In this document: one piece after another, positions 24,325 through 37,057 of the stretch | How positions within the stretch are numbered: position 1 is the stretch's first letter | Layout: each line of letters opens with the position of its first letter | DNA from: Prillingera fragicola | Taxonomy: Eukaryota; Basidiomycota; Tremellomycetes; Trichosporonales; Trichosporonaceae | DNA: 64,000 nucleotides | Assembly (NCBI GenBank): GCA_002335605.1 | Contig: BEDY01000004.1 | Coordinates: 372,001-436,000, forward strand | Reading direction: 5' to 3' | Translations under genes and position numbers: made by a program | The notes under the pieces: generated by a model | What the model saw: only the letters and a program-made list of their open reading frames with translations | Databases searched by the model: none | What the model was told of the DNA's origin: nothing

Positions 24325-26052
24325 ATGTCTACGTCTGGGGGTCAGGCAGCCCATCCGGCCCTGCTGCAGCCACCATTCTACCAGGTCAAGGGTGTCAACC
24401 CCGCATCACCCATTGCTACCCAGATTGAGCAGATCGACCAGCTCAACACGCTCCTCCTCCAAGAGATTGACGCAAACTTTGCGCGCTTCCACCAGGAAAT
24501 CACAAGCAAGATCTTACCCGAGATCAAGCGCTTTGCACTGAACAGCAAGTCGACTCGAGAAGGTGCCGACTTCTGGCGCAAGTTCTTTGAACGCTCGGCT
24601 GGTGTCAACTTCCCTCGCGAGGAAGGCGATGAATGCTCAATTTCGCACTTGCATTCAGAGCAGCCAAGCGAGCTTTACGATGATCAGACGGTTAAGATAG
24701 CTCATGATGAGAGCACGGTTTTGGAGGACCGGTCTCAGGCATCATTCATGTTCGACCCTGCGATGGGTGTCTCGTCCACGCCATTGCCATCGCGTTCCCA
24801 TCGCGCAGCCGACGACAGCAACGAGAGCTGGGACGAGAGCGCCGAGTCACCGTTTGAGCGCGTCGATCGCCAAATTGGTGGCTTGCGTATCGATGAGAGC
24901 TCTGACATGCCTACGCCATCACTGCCCAGCGGGTACAGCATGCCTGCTCTCGATTCCCAGTCCTACGACGCTAGCACTGGCTCAGTTGATCGGAGCCACA
25001 TCGAGCCTCACCCAGCGGAGACTGAGACTACACGTACGGAGAAGGCTGAGGCACGATTACCAGATGGCGGCGCTACACCTCGAGCCAAGGGCAAGGGCAA
25101 GAACGCCTTCAGCCGCCCAAGCTATCTCTCGCCTGCCCGAGCTACGCCACTCATCGACCTCAGCGCGACCCCACTCAACGCGAAGTTCAACGCGTTCCAG
25201 CCCGCTAACCGTACGGCTGGCAATGCATCGCAGGCTGCCAGCAAGCCGCAGCGCTCGGTATTTAGCTTTGACGACGACGATGATGACCATCTCGAGTACG
25301 CAATGTCACCACCTGTGACCATGAAGTTTTCGCTTCCTCCAGTGGTCGAGGCATACGCGCAGTCTCCGGCCCAGAAGCGGGCCAGCTTACCACCCACACC
25401 CCGAGCTGCTGGAGACGAGGCAACAAAGCAGGTTGCGGATCTTCTCAACGACATCACTGCTGGATACGCCGATTACGAACCAAGCCCTCGCATGCCTACA
25501 CCCGACGGCTTGAGGCGATACTCGTTCCTTCCCTCCGATCTTGGCCCAGGACGGCGACTCTTTGACGCCAGTCCCGGAGGCCCGAGTAGCGCCAGGGGCT
25601 CAGATCCATCTGGAGCGCGTCCCCGCCGTTCCATCGCGAATACGAGCTACGGCTCGGACATCCAGACGGCAGACGACGAGCCAGGCAAGCTCATCGGCGA
25701 CGATGACGACTCGGACGACGACGCAGACGACACATTCAGCTCTCACGGAGATACGATGCACGCCGCTGGGGACTCGGCAGCCCTCGCCGCCCAGCAGGGG
25801 TTTGAGTTTGTCGACGACAGCTACATGAGCGACGGCGACATGTCGTTTGGAGCGGAGAGGGGGTACAAAGGGCCTGGAGCGCCACAGGGAAGTGGCGCTC
25901 GTGGAGAGGCTAGCGAGGTGTTTGGTCGCCCGGGCCAGCAGCCCCGTCAGCAACCGTTCGAGCTCATGCAGCAGGACGAGATGCTCACGTACCACGGTGG
26001 CAAGCTGGAGGATGCGAGGTTACCGGGCAGCCCTACGAGGCCTGGGCGATAG
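24325..26052 (+). CDS. ASK1: DASH/Dam1 complex subunit Ask1
   Basis: Outer kinetochore DASH ring component that couples kinetochores to microtubules; a target of CDK phosphorylation. It is intronless, 575 aa. The conserved N-terminal Ask1 domain is clear: QIEQIDQLNTLLLQEIDANF, RFHQEITSKILPEIKRFAL and REGADFWRKFFERSAGVNF. The rest is a long disordered tail with many SP/TP sites (SRPSYLSPARATPLIDLSAT, EPSPRMPTPDGLRR) and acidic runs (DDDDSDDDADDT). Ascomycete Ask1 proteins are often shorter; the extended tail is usual for larger fungal homologues. The tail ends GSPTRPGR. Convergent with VPS8, 91 bp apart. Confidence 0.93.
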   Translation: MSTSGGQAAHPALLQPPFYQVKGVNPASPIATQIEQIDQLNTLLLQEIDANFARFHQEITSKILPEIKRFALNSKSTREGADFWRKFFERSAGVNFPREEGDECSISHLHSEQPSELYDDQTVKIAHDESTVLEDRSQASFMFDPAMGVSSTPLPSRSHRAADDSNESWDESAESPFERVDRQIGGLRIDESSDMPTPSLPSGYSMPALDSQSYDASTGSVDRSHIEPHPAETETTRTEKAEARLPDGGATPRAKGKGKNAFSRPSYLSPARATPLIDLSATPLNAKFNAFQPANRTAGNASQAASKPQRSVFSFDDDDDDHLEYAMSPPVTMKFSLPPVVEAYAQSPAQKRASLPPTPRAAGDEATKQVADLLNDITAGYADYEPSPRMPTPDGLRRYSFLPSDLGPGRRLFDASPGGPSSARGSDPSGARPRRSIANTSYGSDIQTADDEPGKLIGDDDDSDDDADDTFSSHGDTMHAAGDSAALAAQQGFEFVDDSYMSDGDMSFGAERGYKGPGAPQGSGARGEASEVFGRPGQQPRQQPFELMQQDEMLTYHGGKLEDARLPGSPTRPGR

Positions 26053-26143
26053 GGGCTCTGTAGCACCTTTCATAGATGATACATGCAGCAACGATACAGC
26101 GTTGAAGTCATGTGCATTGCAGTCGTTGTCTATATCACCCAGT

Positions 26144-29100
26144 CTATTCTGCCTCCTCACCCTTCTCCTCGACGACCAACTGGCATCGAGCGTGGCACGC
26201 GTCCCCATCCGCCCGGACCACCACCTTTTCGCCATTGTTCCACAGCGGCTTGTGGCAGACACTGCACAAGGCAGAGCTGGGTCGCCAGCCAGCCTGACTG
26301 GCCGCCACTTTCTCCTCAACCAGCTCGAACAGGTCGGCGTCCACGACCCGGATGCTGAGGGCGAGCACGTCGCTGTCGGCGCGGAACGAGTCGAGCATGC
26401 CTGAAAGAATGGCACGGAACTCAGAGTACGCGCGTGCGCCACTTCCGGTAGGCGGTGTGGTCGCTTGCGCTGGCTCGGCACTGCCCTTCTTGCCCTTCTT
26501 CTTCTTCTTGCCGCCGCTGATTGGTGCCGAGGTAGTCTTGGCTCCAGCAGGGGCAGCCTCGACCAGGCGCTTGAAGAGGCGCGCAAACGACAGCGAGGAG
26601 GATGAAGTCGCCAGGAGAGCCTGAAGGGTCTCCTGTACCAAGCCGCGGAGAGCCTCCAGTGATCCAGTGCTGAGTGCTGAGGGCTGTATTGACACATCCA
26701 ACCGACTGAGGCCCGAGATCTGGTGCACGAGTCCTGTGATGGAGTGAAGAACACCGAACCACATGTCCTCGATGGCCGTGTCCTCGGTCGAGTGCTCTTT
26801 GCAAAGTCGCACGGCCATATGAGCCACTGAAGTAAGAGTAGCCAATGCGACGTGCACATCACCCTCAGATCCCTTCAGCAAGCCCTCAGCGAGATCTGAC
26901 CCCTTCGAGGCCAGTACGGCGTCAACCGTCTCGAACGTCTCTTTGCGTCGACCTGAGCGGTCGAGCGCCCACAACTGTGCCTCCGGGATGCCAGCCTCCT
27001 CCATCTGCTCGGCAAGCATTGGCAGTTCAAAGAACTGCGGACCCCGAGCGTCAAGGAATGGAATAATAGCGCTGGGGTCATGCCGAGTCAGTAGCGCAAG
27101 GTACGTGCGACGTGCGGCATGGTGGAGATGGGTCGACGGCGTGACGTCCATTTGGGCCTCTGGCTCCTCTCCATTTTCGCTCTCCGCCTCATCCGTACTC
27201 GGGTCCAGGAGGCAGCGGAGGTAGGCAGCCTGCTTGTGGTCCGACCCGTTAAGAGTCGTGATCGCGGTATCATGGAGTGTGGGCAAGGAACGGTCGATGA
27301 AGTGAGCCGTCTGTCGCACACTAATGTCCATGAGTTGAGGCAGGGCGTCGGTGATGGCACGAGTGACCTCGGTGGGAACAATGTGGAGGCTTGACTTTGC
27401 AGATGACACGATTTCTTCGAGGCTGGCAAAGACAGTGCTGTCCGTCTCTGGGTCCTTCAACAGAGTGCCAATAAGAGCGCCCCATTTGCGATCGCGGCGA
27501 TAGGCAGCACGCAAGATGCGGAAGAATCCTGCCTGCTCGAAGCGAGTCAGCATCTCGTCCGCATCGTGTGGCGTGTATGCCGAGAGAAGGTACTCCGCAG
27601 CCAGTTGACGGTCTTCCCTCGTCGACTGATCCGGATCCGCCGCCAAACTGCACAAGATGCGGTGCGAAATTGAAGGCGGGATGAAGATGAACTGCGGGTA
27701 CTTGGGCAAGTTGCGTGCGACAAAGATGTGAAGGAAGGTCACGTCGCTCGAGTGGAAGCCCTGATCCATGACGTCGAGCATCAAGTTGACGATACTTTGA
27801 CGGTTTACAGCGCGCGAAGGGTCGTTGAGATACGAGTCCTCAAACGCAATGTCCATCGCATGAAGGAAAGCCTCAGTGTCAAAGCGAAGCAGAAGCCGCA
27901 GGTATGGGTAGGGAGGTTCACCCATTCCATCGTCGTCCTGATCAGTGAGAACCACGTCATATGAGCCTTGTGGCCAATAAATGTTGTGGTCGGAGAAGAT
28001 GAGGTCGTAGACATCGTTTCGTGCGCGTGTTGCCTCGGGCTCCTGCAGAGTCTCGCCAGAGGGATAGGATAATCCAGTGAGAATGTTGGCGACATACGCA
28101 TACAGTTTGTATGCGTCTGGTGCTAGACGCTCCTCGTCATCGGTCTCGCCGTCACCCACAAGGCTGGGACGCATTCGTCGGTGACGCTGGACATCGCAGA
28201 CTACCCCAATGAGCTTGACGATGGGCGCTATGTAGTCACCCATGGCACGCGTATACACATGGATAAGAGCATCCCATAGCTTGCGCTTCTCACAGAGCGT
28301 GACAGCCTGGTTGATATCCAGAGACATTGGTGCAATGTGCCAGATGACGGCTTCAGCAAGCGCATACTCTCCCTGTTGGTCGTGCATGGCAATGAGGGCC
28401 TGCACAACATTGGGGGGCACATCTGAGATTTGTCCGTCAAAGATGTAGCCTTCCAAGCATTGAAGGAAGATGCCTTGGATGCCGACGTTGGCAAAGTGCT
28501 CGTACGTGTCGTCGAACAGGAAGTTCATGTCGTCCATGGCAAGACACGCATCGATGCATGCCGTTGCCAAACCCTCGAAAAGCGACGTCAGATCGACACC
28601 GCGGCCATCCGCGCTGAAGTGGGTGTCGTCGTGCATGCGGTCCTCGGAGAATGCCCAGTCGAGAGAAGCACGCATCAGCTCACGCACTCGTGTGCCGACA
28701 ACTTCGCGCCTCCCCGCAGGATCACTGGGTAAATTGATAAGATTTCCCGGAGCTCGTCCCTCGTAATAGGCCAGCGCAAGGTTGATCGCCGACAAGAAAT
28801 CGCCGCGGTGTACGCTCGCGAGCACTCGGTCGTTCCAGTACTGCAAAGTGCCAACCTGCACGTTGGCCTTGGTGAGGAGGAATAGCTTGCCACGATGCGT
28901 GCGGGCACTGCTAGCAATTGAGGCGGGGACAGCATCGACAGTGCCTTTGCGGCGACTCAGACCGGAATAAAAGTCTTGAAATGTGAGGAGTTTTGTCTGC
29001 AGAGGTGTGTTCTCGACGGGCTTCATGGATCGCACGTCCAGCAAGATGATCTCGTGGGCTGTGATAAGGAGCACATGCTAACGACATCAGAATAGATTCT

Positions 29101-31475
29101 TTCACCAATTGCTAGTACTCACGTCCGAGTCGAACCAATGCAACGACTGAATCGGGTGCGGTGCATCCCATCGCCTTCCCTCGACAAACTCTGGAGTCTT
29201 GATAGGGTCCTTCTTTTTGTCCAGTGGTGGTGTAACGATGATCCGAACGCGGAGGAAGCGAAGCGACGTACCCCACGCATACGCCAGAACGGGGTCCGAG
29301 GGCTGGACCGCTGCTCCGTTACCCATGTTGACCTCTCCAGCCTGGAGCCAAGCTGCACATCCGACGAAACCTCCATATGGACCACCGCCCACGACGTCGC
29401 GCAACTTTCGGAACCAGGTCTTTGGCGTTGGCTTCATGCCAACAATGACAAGTTTGACTGGCGTAAGAAGCGCCGCAAACTGGAATTCGTCCGTTGCGTG
29501 AGACGCAGCTCCCAAGGGCAGCGGCGACGACGCAAACAGAGTAGTCGGCTTCTTGGCTGGGTGTGATGATCGGACAGAGCTTGGTGCAGAAGTCTGTCCT
29601 TCAGTGGTCGTTGGCGAGTCTGGACGTTCGGATCGCTCCCGTTCTGGATACGATCCAAGCATCCTCACGGCGTCGTTGCTGTCGACGCCCATGACCCGTC
29701 CAAGGCTAAACCAGAATGCCCTTCCGTCCTCGTCGCCAGTCACAATTGCCGTGTGTCGCTTGCCAACGAATCCGATGTGCACAATCCGGCTTCCCTGCAG
29801 ATGACCTTCCTTGCGACCAGTCATGACCTGATGCAAAGTGAGGGCGAACTGTGTGCGAGCGGGCTTGGAAGACTTTGCCAGATCGTAGAGAAAGATGTTA
29901 CCGCTCGCATGGCCAACACCGACATAAGTTTGGTCAGGGCTAATGGTCACTGCAGTAACCGGACCAGAGGATGAGGCTGCCGTCAGCGATTACCCCTACG
30001 ATCGCATTCTTACCGATCATGTCGTTGCCGAGGATACACCGCACGTCTTGACTGAAATTGTATACCACGACCCAACCTCCCTCAGTGCCAACGGCAATCA
30101 TGCCGTGAATGTCCATCACAGTCGGCTTTCCCCAATTGCCTTCACTTGGTTCCGGCGAAGATCCAGCGGCGCTTCCAATGGCGAGGCCAAGCACGGAGCC
30201 AGCCTTCCGACTGGGCGCTGGACGAGTTGGAGTGGACGCTCCATTGCTGCTGGTTCGATTGAACAAGTGGGCAGAGAGATGGCGAAGCGGGTGAAAAGAA
30301 AATGCTGGCCCCTGGCTGTTCATTTCCTCAACGGCACTTTGCTGTGCTGGAGGTTGTGGAACGAGCGGGCGTGATGGCCCCGCACCCGATGCCGTGGAAA
30401 CGGAGTCCGAGCGCGAAATAGAAATCTGGGAAAAGTGACTTGGAATACGCGCGTGCTGGCCTGCTGTAGATGCGACAGACAACTGAGTTGAAGAAGACGA
30501 GTTGCGGACAAGAGCGGGCTGCGAGCGCAACCTGGACACGGAAGGATCTGAGCGTCAGTACATGCCAGCTCGTGCGACGCACGGATGTAGGAGCGTGAGG
30601 GTCTACTCGGGCTTGCTCGGGCTCCTTGAAATCTCTCCTGTCCCGATATTGAGACAGATGCCATCGAAGGAGTGCGATCAGAGAAATCGTCCTGCCAAGC
30701 GTCAGCGAGGACATGACGCACTTGCATATGTGCTCACCCGCAAGCCAGAGTCATTAAGCACTCCGAACTCTTCTTCCCCTCTCTCCGCGCCCACTCCAGC
30801 TCTTTCACTGCCACGCAAAATGTCTCGAGTTGCCTCTTCGTAGCCGCCACCGTTTGGCACTTGATAATCTCCCCATCCCTCACTATCTCCATCGTTGTCC
30901 TGCGCCCAGAGCCCAGTAGCGTGCTTTGCCCGTCGCCTCGTGGGGGAAGGTGAAGGCGTGTCATGCGACAAGGCGAGAACTTTCTCCAGCCGCTTGGAGT
31001 ACTCTGCTGCATCTACCTGTCCGTCGGTTTGACCGTCTGGAGTCTCTGGCGCTTCGGCCGCCAATGGCTTGGTGTGAAGCCATGGGCTTTGCGCCGCTGG
31101 GGATGACAGGTCTGGCGCAAGCGGAGGCGATGGTCGGCGCCAGTAGTCACTAGGCCCTTCTTCTGGATCTTCATCCTCCATAAAGCCGCGATCGCTCTTC
31201 TGTCGCCACAGAGGGGGAGGTCGAGATGCAATGGCTACATCGTTCTTGCTTGCGGTCCACGCGGCGGGGTGCACATCAACGCCTCCAACGTCATCAACAT
31301 CGTGGCCACTGTCGGTTGAGCCTGTTTCCTCTAGCGTTTCAGTCTCTAGCTGCTCGCTGAAGGGGCTGTCGGCGCTTGCGTTGCTGGACCGCCTGGCACG
31401 GACCGTACGGTCGCCAGACGACGTAACCGAGACGGAGCGCAAGGCTCGCTGCTGTTGTGACGGGGTCGTCGACAT
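26144..31475 (-). CDS. VPS8: Vps8, CORVET complex subunit
   Basis: Large endosomal tethering subunit that binds the Rab5-type GTPase Vps21 and controls early-endosome fusion. The start MSTTPSQQQRALRSVSVTSS opens a disordered N-terminal segment of about 300 residues. A WD40-like propeller follows (MIAVGTEGGWVVVYNFSQDV, VTISPDQTYVGVGHASGNIF, HIGFVGKRHTAIVTGDEDGR). The central Vps8 region contains RKGTVDAVPASIASSARTHR, LQYWNDRVLASVHRGDFLSA, INLALAYYEGRAPGNLINLP and FANVGIQGIFLQCLEGYIFD. The C-terminus has a RING-like zinc motif, LCSVCHKPLW with HARCQLVV, shorter than a full RING, then EEKGEEAE. Splicing near 30600 gives SRSYIHPSVSRLRSQ. Most of the C-terminal two-thirds is one 976-codon exon. 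Divergent from the RhoGEF. Confidence 0.93.
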
Positions 31476-31914
31476 CGTAATGCTGTGAACGCCTGTTATG
31501 GAGTCCTTTTATTGAGAGTAGACGAGCATGGCCGCTCGAGAAGGAGGTGTGGATGAGGGAAGGTGGTCAAGTCGGCCGACACTATAATGGACACACATGT
31601 AGCTGGCCGGTATGCTGGCGCTGTCCGTCGCCGCCATGACGCCCGACCCAGTGGCCTGAATGACGTGTTATTCGTATCACTCGCCACCCAAGGCCGAGTC
31701 ATTTAGTCCCGTGTGATTTCTTTTCGAGGGGGTCCAGAGCGGTTGCCCTGTGTGACGCAACGGAGCCAAACAAGCCACCCTGCCTTGCCTTGCTTTGTGC
31801 AGCCTCTCTCCTCGATTCAGCTGCTCAATCCTCCATTATTCTCATCATCGTCTACTACCTATCTTGTCTTCTCATCTCAAACACCGAACCACACCCCCAA
31901 CTACCCGGGCGACC
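31476..31914. promoter_or_regulatory. Bidirectional promoter region VPS8 / RhoGEF
   Basis: This 439 bp separates the two start codons. The + side is CT-rich (31780-31890), typical of leaders in this genome. I see no TATA box. Confidence 0.5.
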
Positions 31915-34900
31915 ATGGCCCCACTCGCCTCGGGCTCTCCCTTTCGGCCTCGGAGCCGCGGTCCCTTCCGCACTTCACCCTCCCCGCCTCCTCTCCCACC
32001 AAAGCCAACTCTTGACCTAAACAGCTCCACTCGTTCGACAGAGCCTATAACTGGGGCAAAGGCCGTGCGCCGCTCCTTTTTGTGTGATGTCGTGGTTGAA
32101 CGCGAGGGTGAGGAAACGACGACTCTCCTCTCACATCTTGGCCACGCTGTTGAACCACCTACCACAATTCCGAATCCTGCGCAGTCCTCTGCGGCAACAC
32201 CGTCGCGGCGCACGTATGATGAGGATGATGCTGTCGAAGACCACACCTTGCACTGGTCAGCGGAAAAGCGGGGGGAAATGGACAAGCACATCATGTCTTT
32301 GATCGAAGAGCTCGTGCGCACAGAGCGCAGTTACGTCTCACGCATCAAGGCGCTCAAACAGGTAAGAGCTGTCGATCCCCCAGGATGTCCTGCTCACTGT
32401 ACAGTCGTATGCCGATCCATTGAGGCATTTTGCCAAGCAGGGGTACACTGTCATCATTCCAATGTATGAAGCGCGGACACTGTTTGGCAACATCGACGCC
32501 GTGGTCCCAGCCGCAGAGGCATTCCTTGCCGACCTCGAGACTATGTGGACATCCGGCCGCGCCCAGTCCCTGATTGGAGACGTTTGCTTGAAGCACGTAA
32601 GTGGTCTTCTGCAGTCCCCTTCTGGTTCCCAGCTGATGGCTTGCAGCTGAAAATGATGCGCACCATGGACCCCTATCGCACATACATTGGCAACCAGGAT
32701 GAAGCGCAGAAGACGTTCCAGGACATGTTCAAGAAGGTCGCGCGTTTTGTGACCTACATTGACGTACGTGACTTGTTTTTGATTGTAACTGGAAGTTGAC
32801 TGTGAACAGAGTAAGAAGTACGAGACCACGGGTATCGGGAACATCGGCCTGCGCGAGCTGCTCATGGAGCCTGTTCAGCGCATTCCTCGATACACCCTAC
32901 TGTGGCAATGTGAGTGTCTCTCTATTGGTAATGCTGACCAGTAGCCATTGTCAAGTGCATGTCACCGTTGTCCGACCAGCGTGCCAAGCTGGTCGAAGCG
33001 ACTGAAATAGCGTCTCGGATTGCCCGCTGTGAGGCAGACGAGCCCACTGTACGCGCTACCGTCATGTACTGTCTCCAGCGCAACGTTGAAGGCATTCCTG
33101 TGAGTTACCAACATCCTTTCAACTACTGACGCCAAAGGCCACTATGTTCAGTAATAACCGCAACTACATCGACTCCATCGACGCCGAGGATATGCCTGCC
33201 GACAACCACTTCTCCCGCCCGACGCGGACCATGTCAATAATGTCAGGGGTGAATGGCAGCAACTCTGTTTCGTCAATGGGCTCGAACTCGAGCAACGGCA
33301 TAACTTCGCCTCAGCGGGAGAACGGCCCATCACCTCTGCACTGCACTCTCTTTCTCTTTGACGACAGGCTCATGATCGCGAAGCGTCAACTGAGCTCGAT
33401 AAGTGGTCGCAAGATCACTGGTCTTGATGATGTCGCCGGCCTGGCAAAGTCGGGTGGTGGCGTCGCAGTCAAGGAGAAGGACGGTGCCAAGAACCAGAAG
33501 TTGAGCTTTCGCGGGGAGATTGACATTCGCGATGTCACGGCCGTCGACATTGGCAACGGAGGTGAGTAAACGAACTTTTTGACGACGCTGATGACAGACT
33601 TCTCTTTGCATTTTTCCAAGCCACCAATGGACCAGTCGGATCGCTGGGCTGGCCGGCCTGTTCGTTCGTACAGTGTCATTCATCCCCCCCAGTCTATCGG
33701 CCTTGACCCCATCACAAGCCGCAAGGATAAGCGTCGCTTCGTTCACAACTTGTGGGCCATGCAGGCCTTGGCCAGGACAAGAGTTCTACCCTCGCAGGTT
33801 AAGGCGATCCCGCGTGTCCTTTCCTGCGCAGAAGAGGTGGATCTGAAGGAAGAACTTCTAAAAGTTAAGACGTACTGGAACGTCTGGGGTCGTGAAGGCT
33901 GGGAGGCGGAGCAACAAAAGGCGGACGTTATCATCCACGTTGACGAGGATGACGAGCAGCCCGACCTTGAGCTGAGCAGCAAGTCATCTCAAGTGGTGAT
34001 TCGTTTGAGACCAATGTCTGGCGGAATGTGTCGCTTTTCGATAGAGAAGACCGACGCGGACCAGGAGCGAACTGCGATTCCTATCGATGACGTGAATGTC
34101 ACGATCGTTCGGGCTCTTCAAAAACGTGGACTGCTTAAGCTTCGCCTACCCACGATGGTCGGTGGTTCGGTTGCAGGTAGTGCTCCGAGCACACCTCTGC
34201 ACAGCAAGCGTTCGTCTCGCGCACTGGACATGGCCGGTAGCGTCGCCAGGAATCTGTTTGGAAACGGTTCGACCTCGACGCGCGGCGGATACAACAGCGG
34301 AAGCGGCAGTGACGCGTTCGGCTCGACTAGCACCAAAGGTGGCCACCGTTCGTACAACAGTCGTTCGTCGACCATGGACCGCAAATCCGTGGACATGCGC
34401 TCGCTTAACTCAGACTCGCAACCGCCATTGTCTCCTCGCTCTCCGCGGTCCCCGCGAACACCCTCGGTCAAGTCGGGCCGCACGCCATCCATCAAGTCGC
34501 ATCATGCACGGTCTGAGGATAGCCACTTGCCTGCACCTCGTCTAGGAGCTGAGCAAGTCAAACCCAGTGAGGCAGACCTCAACGCACGGCTTGATCTTGC
34601 CCGCTTCAACAGCCAGTCTATGGCTGTCAAGTCTCCTCCGCATGTGTCTCCAGTCTTGTCGCCAGCTGGTACGAAGGGAGGAGGCTCGCGAGTGGCAGCT
34701 TTGCGCGAGCAGGTTGAGGCCCGAGAGAGGATCGAGGCCGTCGAGGGAGCCCGTGCTTCTATGCGCTCCCCTGCCAAGCTTGCATCGGTCTCGCCCTCCA
34801 AGTCCGTAATCTCACCGAAACGTGTCGCCGTCCCGACCCTCGCTTCCTCTATCCCCTCCGTGCAAGACGGTCTCGCGCGAGACTCGTCTTTGTCGGAGCT

Positions 34901-36542
34901 CCCTCAGTCACCTACGAGAACGAAGTCTCTCTCTCGCTCCGATACGATGTCTCCTCGGGGTCCTCGTACCCCACGCAGTCCGGTCGTCCCGCGGAGCGGC
35001 TATGTTCCGCCTCTTCCTCCCCCTACCTCAACAGCCGAGCCGGCGGCCCCGTCACCGTCTCGACCTACCTCAGCTGCAGGCCAACTTGCAGCGCAGAGGT
35101 TCGCTGTGCGGTCACCGTCGCCTGCGATTTCGGTGCCCACGCGAGGCAGTCCATCACCCGCACCAAGCCCTATTCGTGCTGCGGCTGCAATCGCGCCAAC
35201 AGCAAGAGCGTTGCCTCACCCACCGCCGTCAGCATCACCTGGTCCGAGCCGCCTTCTGGGACTAGGTGAAGCCCCCCGGCTGCGTGTGGCATCTGGCGGT
35301 CGTCGCAGCGCATCTGAGCTGGACGAGAACATGGTCCCTGCTGGAGGATTCAAGCGTCAGCACTTGGCCGACCAAATGTCGCCCCGCAAGCGCTCTCCCA
35401 GCGATACACCTTTGACCCGCCGCGACGGTGATTTGACTCCCACCAAGGGTCATGAGCCTCGATACCCGTCTACTCTCGGTCCTGCTCCGGCAGGCCGCCG
35501 AACCTCAGGCAAGACGCCTCGCAGCCGTCGGTCGAGCGGTGCGCTGACCCCGTCCCGTCGAGTCTCTGCAATGAGTACCACCAGTGCCATCAGTGCGGCA
35601 AGTGGCACGACCATCAACACTCTGACATCTGCCTCGGACGATTGCGATGTCGTCATGACGGACCACCCGGACCTTGCTGGTGCAGCGGATGCCACGAGGC
35701 AGAAGATTGGGGATGCCAGGAAACTGGCACGTATCGTGCGTGTTGAGGCGTCAAAGCTCCGCAAGCAGCTAGGCAAGGAAAAGAAGGCGGACATCAACGT
35801 CAGCTTGCCGCGCTCTCCTCACAGCCGCAACATTCATGTAGGTACTCAGTTTTGAGGCCAATTCTGACAGCGCAGCGTGAACTTTTCACCGGCGGATTGG
35901 ACGACTTTTCGACTGCTGGACGTTCAGAGGTGGATGTCGCCACACTGGAGGAGCTCGCGCGCGGCGTGTCCGCCACTGGCGAGAAGCTTGAGAGTCAGCT
36001 TGTCATTGCGCTCGCTGACTCGGAGCGTGTGCGCATGTTTGCGCGCCAGACTGCCGAGGCCGCTGCTCAGCGCGAGGCGAGCTTTGCGACGTACGAGTCG
36101 CAGCTTGACCGTGCAAAGGAGCGAGAGGATTTGTTGCGCGACCAGTTGCACCGGAAGGAGATTGAGGTTGAGGCGATCTACGAGGTGAGTTTTGCGTGTT
36201 TGATTGCGCTGACATTACAAGGCTTTCAACGTCGAGTTGGACGGCATGTACAACGACGTCAACCGCGTCCAGACCGAGGAGGCCTTTGCTGTCATGGCCA
36301 CCGACCTGAAGCGGGCCAAGGCCCAGCGCAACCTGCTCGAGTTGGAGAACAAGAAGCTTCAGTTCCAGCTCGAGGAGGAGCGTCTGAAGCGCGGGCAGTG
36401 AGTATCCCAGCCTTGGTCCGCTTTCGAGGGTCCAGGCTCACAGTGCCTCAGCTGGGCAAAGATGCTGCGTGCCCAAGGTATGCTACCGATGTCGCCTGTG
36501 AGGGAGACGATGCGGAGTGTGGCAGAGGAAGAGAGGGCATGA
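31915..36542 (+). CDS. Rho guanine-nucleotide exchange factor (DH domain) with PH-like region and long disordered tail
   Basis: The DH domain starts with MSLIEELVRTERSYVSRIKA (CR1) and includes YRTYIGNQDEAQKTFQDMFK and LRELLMEPVQRIPRYTLLWQ (CR3), the signature of Rho/Cdc42 exchange factors. A PH-like region follows: SPLHCTLFLFDDRLMIAKRQ, FRGEIDIRDVTAVDIGNGDF. It is preceded by a Pro-rich N-terminus (SPSPPPLPPKPTLD) and followed by a ~750-residue Ser/Pro-rich tail and a C-terminal coiled coil (KREDLLRDQLHRKEIEVEAI-type heptads, NLLELENKKLQFQLEEERLK). A stop appears right after LKRGQ. However, splicing GTGAGT at 36398 to the AG at 36451 gives HWAKMLRAQGMLPMSPVRET, then MRSVAEEERA and TGA at 36540-36542, which I prefer. 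Paralogue assignment (Bud3-like versus other GEFs) is unresolved. Confidence 0.88.
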
Positions 36543-37057
36543 TTTTTGTTATACGTTGTACATACACGGCGAAGGTGATGGGGTCCTCTGGGTTTCAAAT
36601 GGCTAGATGTCAGTTTCATGGACAATTTGTGTCATCTATAGCGGGCTGCAGTCGCCGAGACCGAAGCCGCAATCATTCGCAGACTGCGTAGACCCCGGGC
36701 ACTTGCCCGCGCCCTCGTGCTTATCCAGTTGCTCCCGTAGTACTTTATCAAGACCTTCTCACTGCGCGGCATTCTGTCACTGCATGTCGTGCATGCCACC
36801 ACTAATGCTGTCGACAACGAGCAATGCCAAGGGCAGCCCAAAGACAGGCCGCCGGCGAACAATCCTCGGCCATCGGCCAACGCCGCCACAGTGGGGGCGA
36901 GCCCATGCGGCGTGACATCACCATCCGGCCCATCCGGGTACTGCCCACCGTAACACCACCGACTTTCTTCCTGTGGATGTCATTTCCTTCTTTCCACAAA
37001 ATCTCAACCAGTTAACGTTCCTGCATTTACCCACATTCTCAATACCTCTTGTTCAAG
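36543..37057. other. Intergenic region upstream of MGST3
   Basis: RhoGEF 3' flank and MGST3 5' flank. No supportable gene. The last ~60 bp are pyrimidine-rich up to the MGST3 ATG. Confidence 0.6.
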
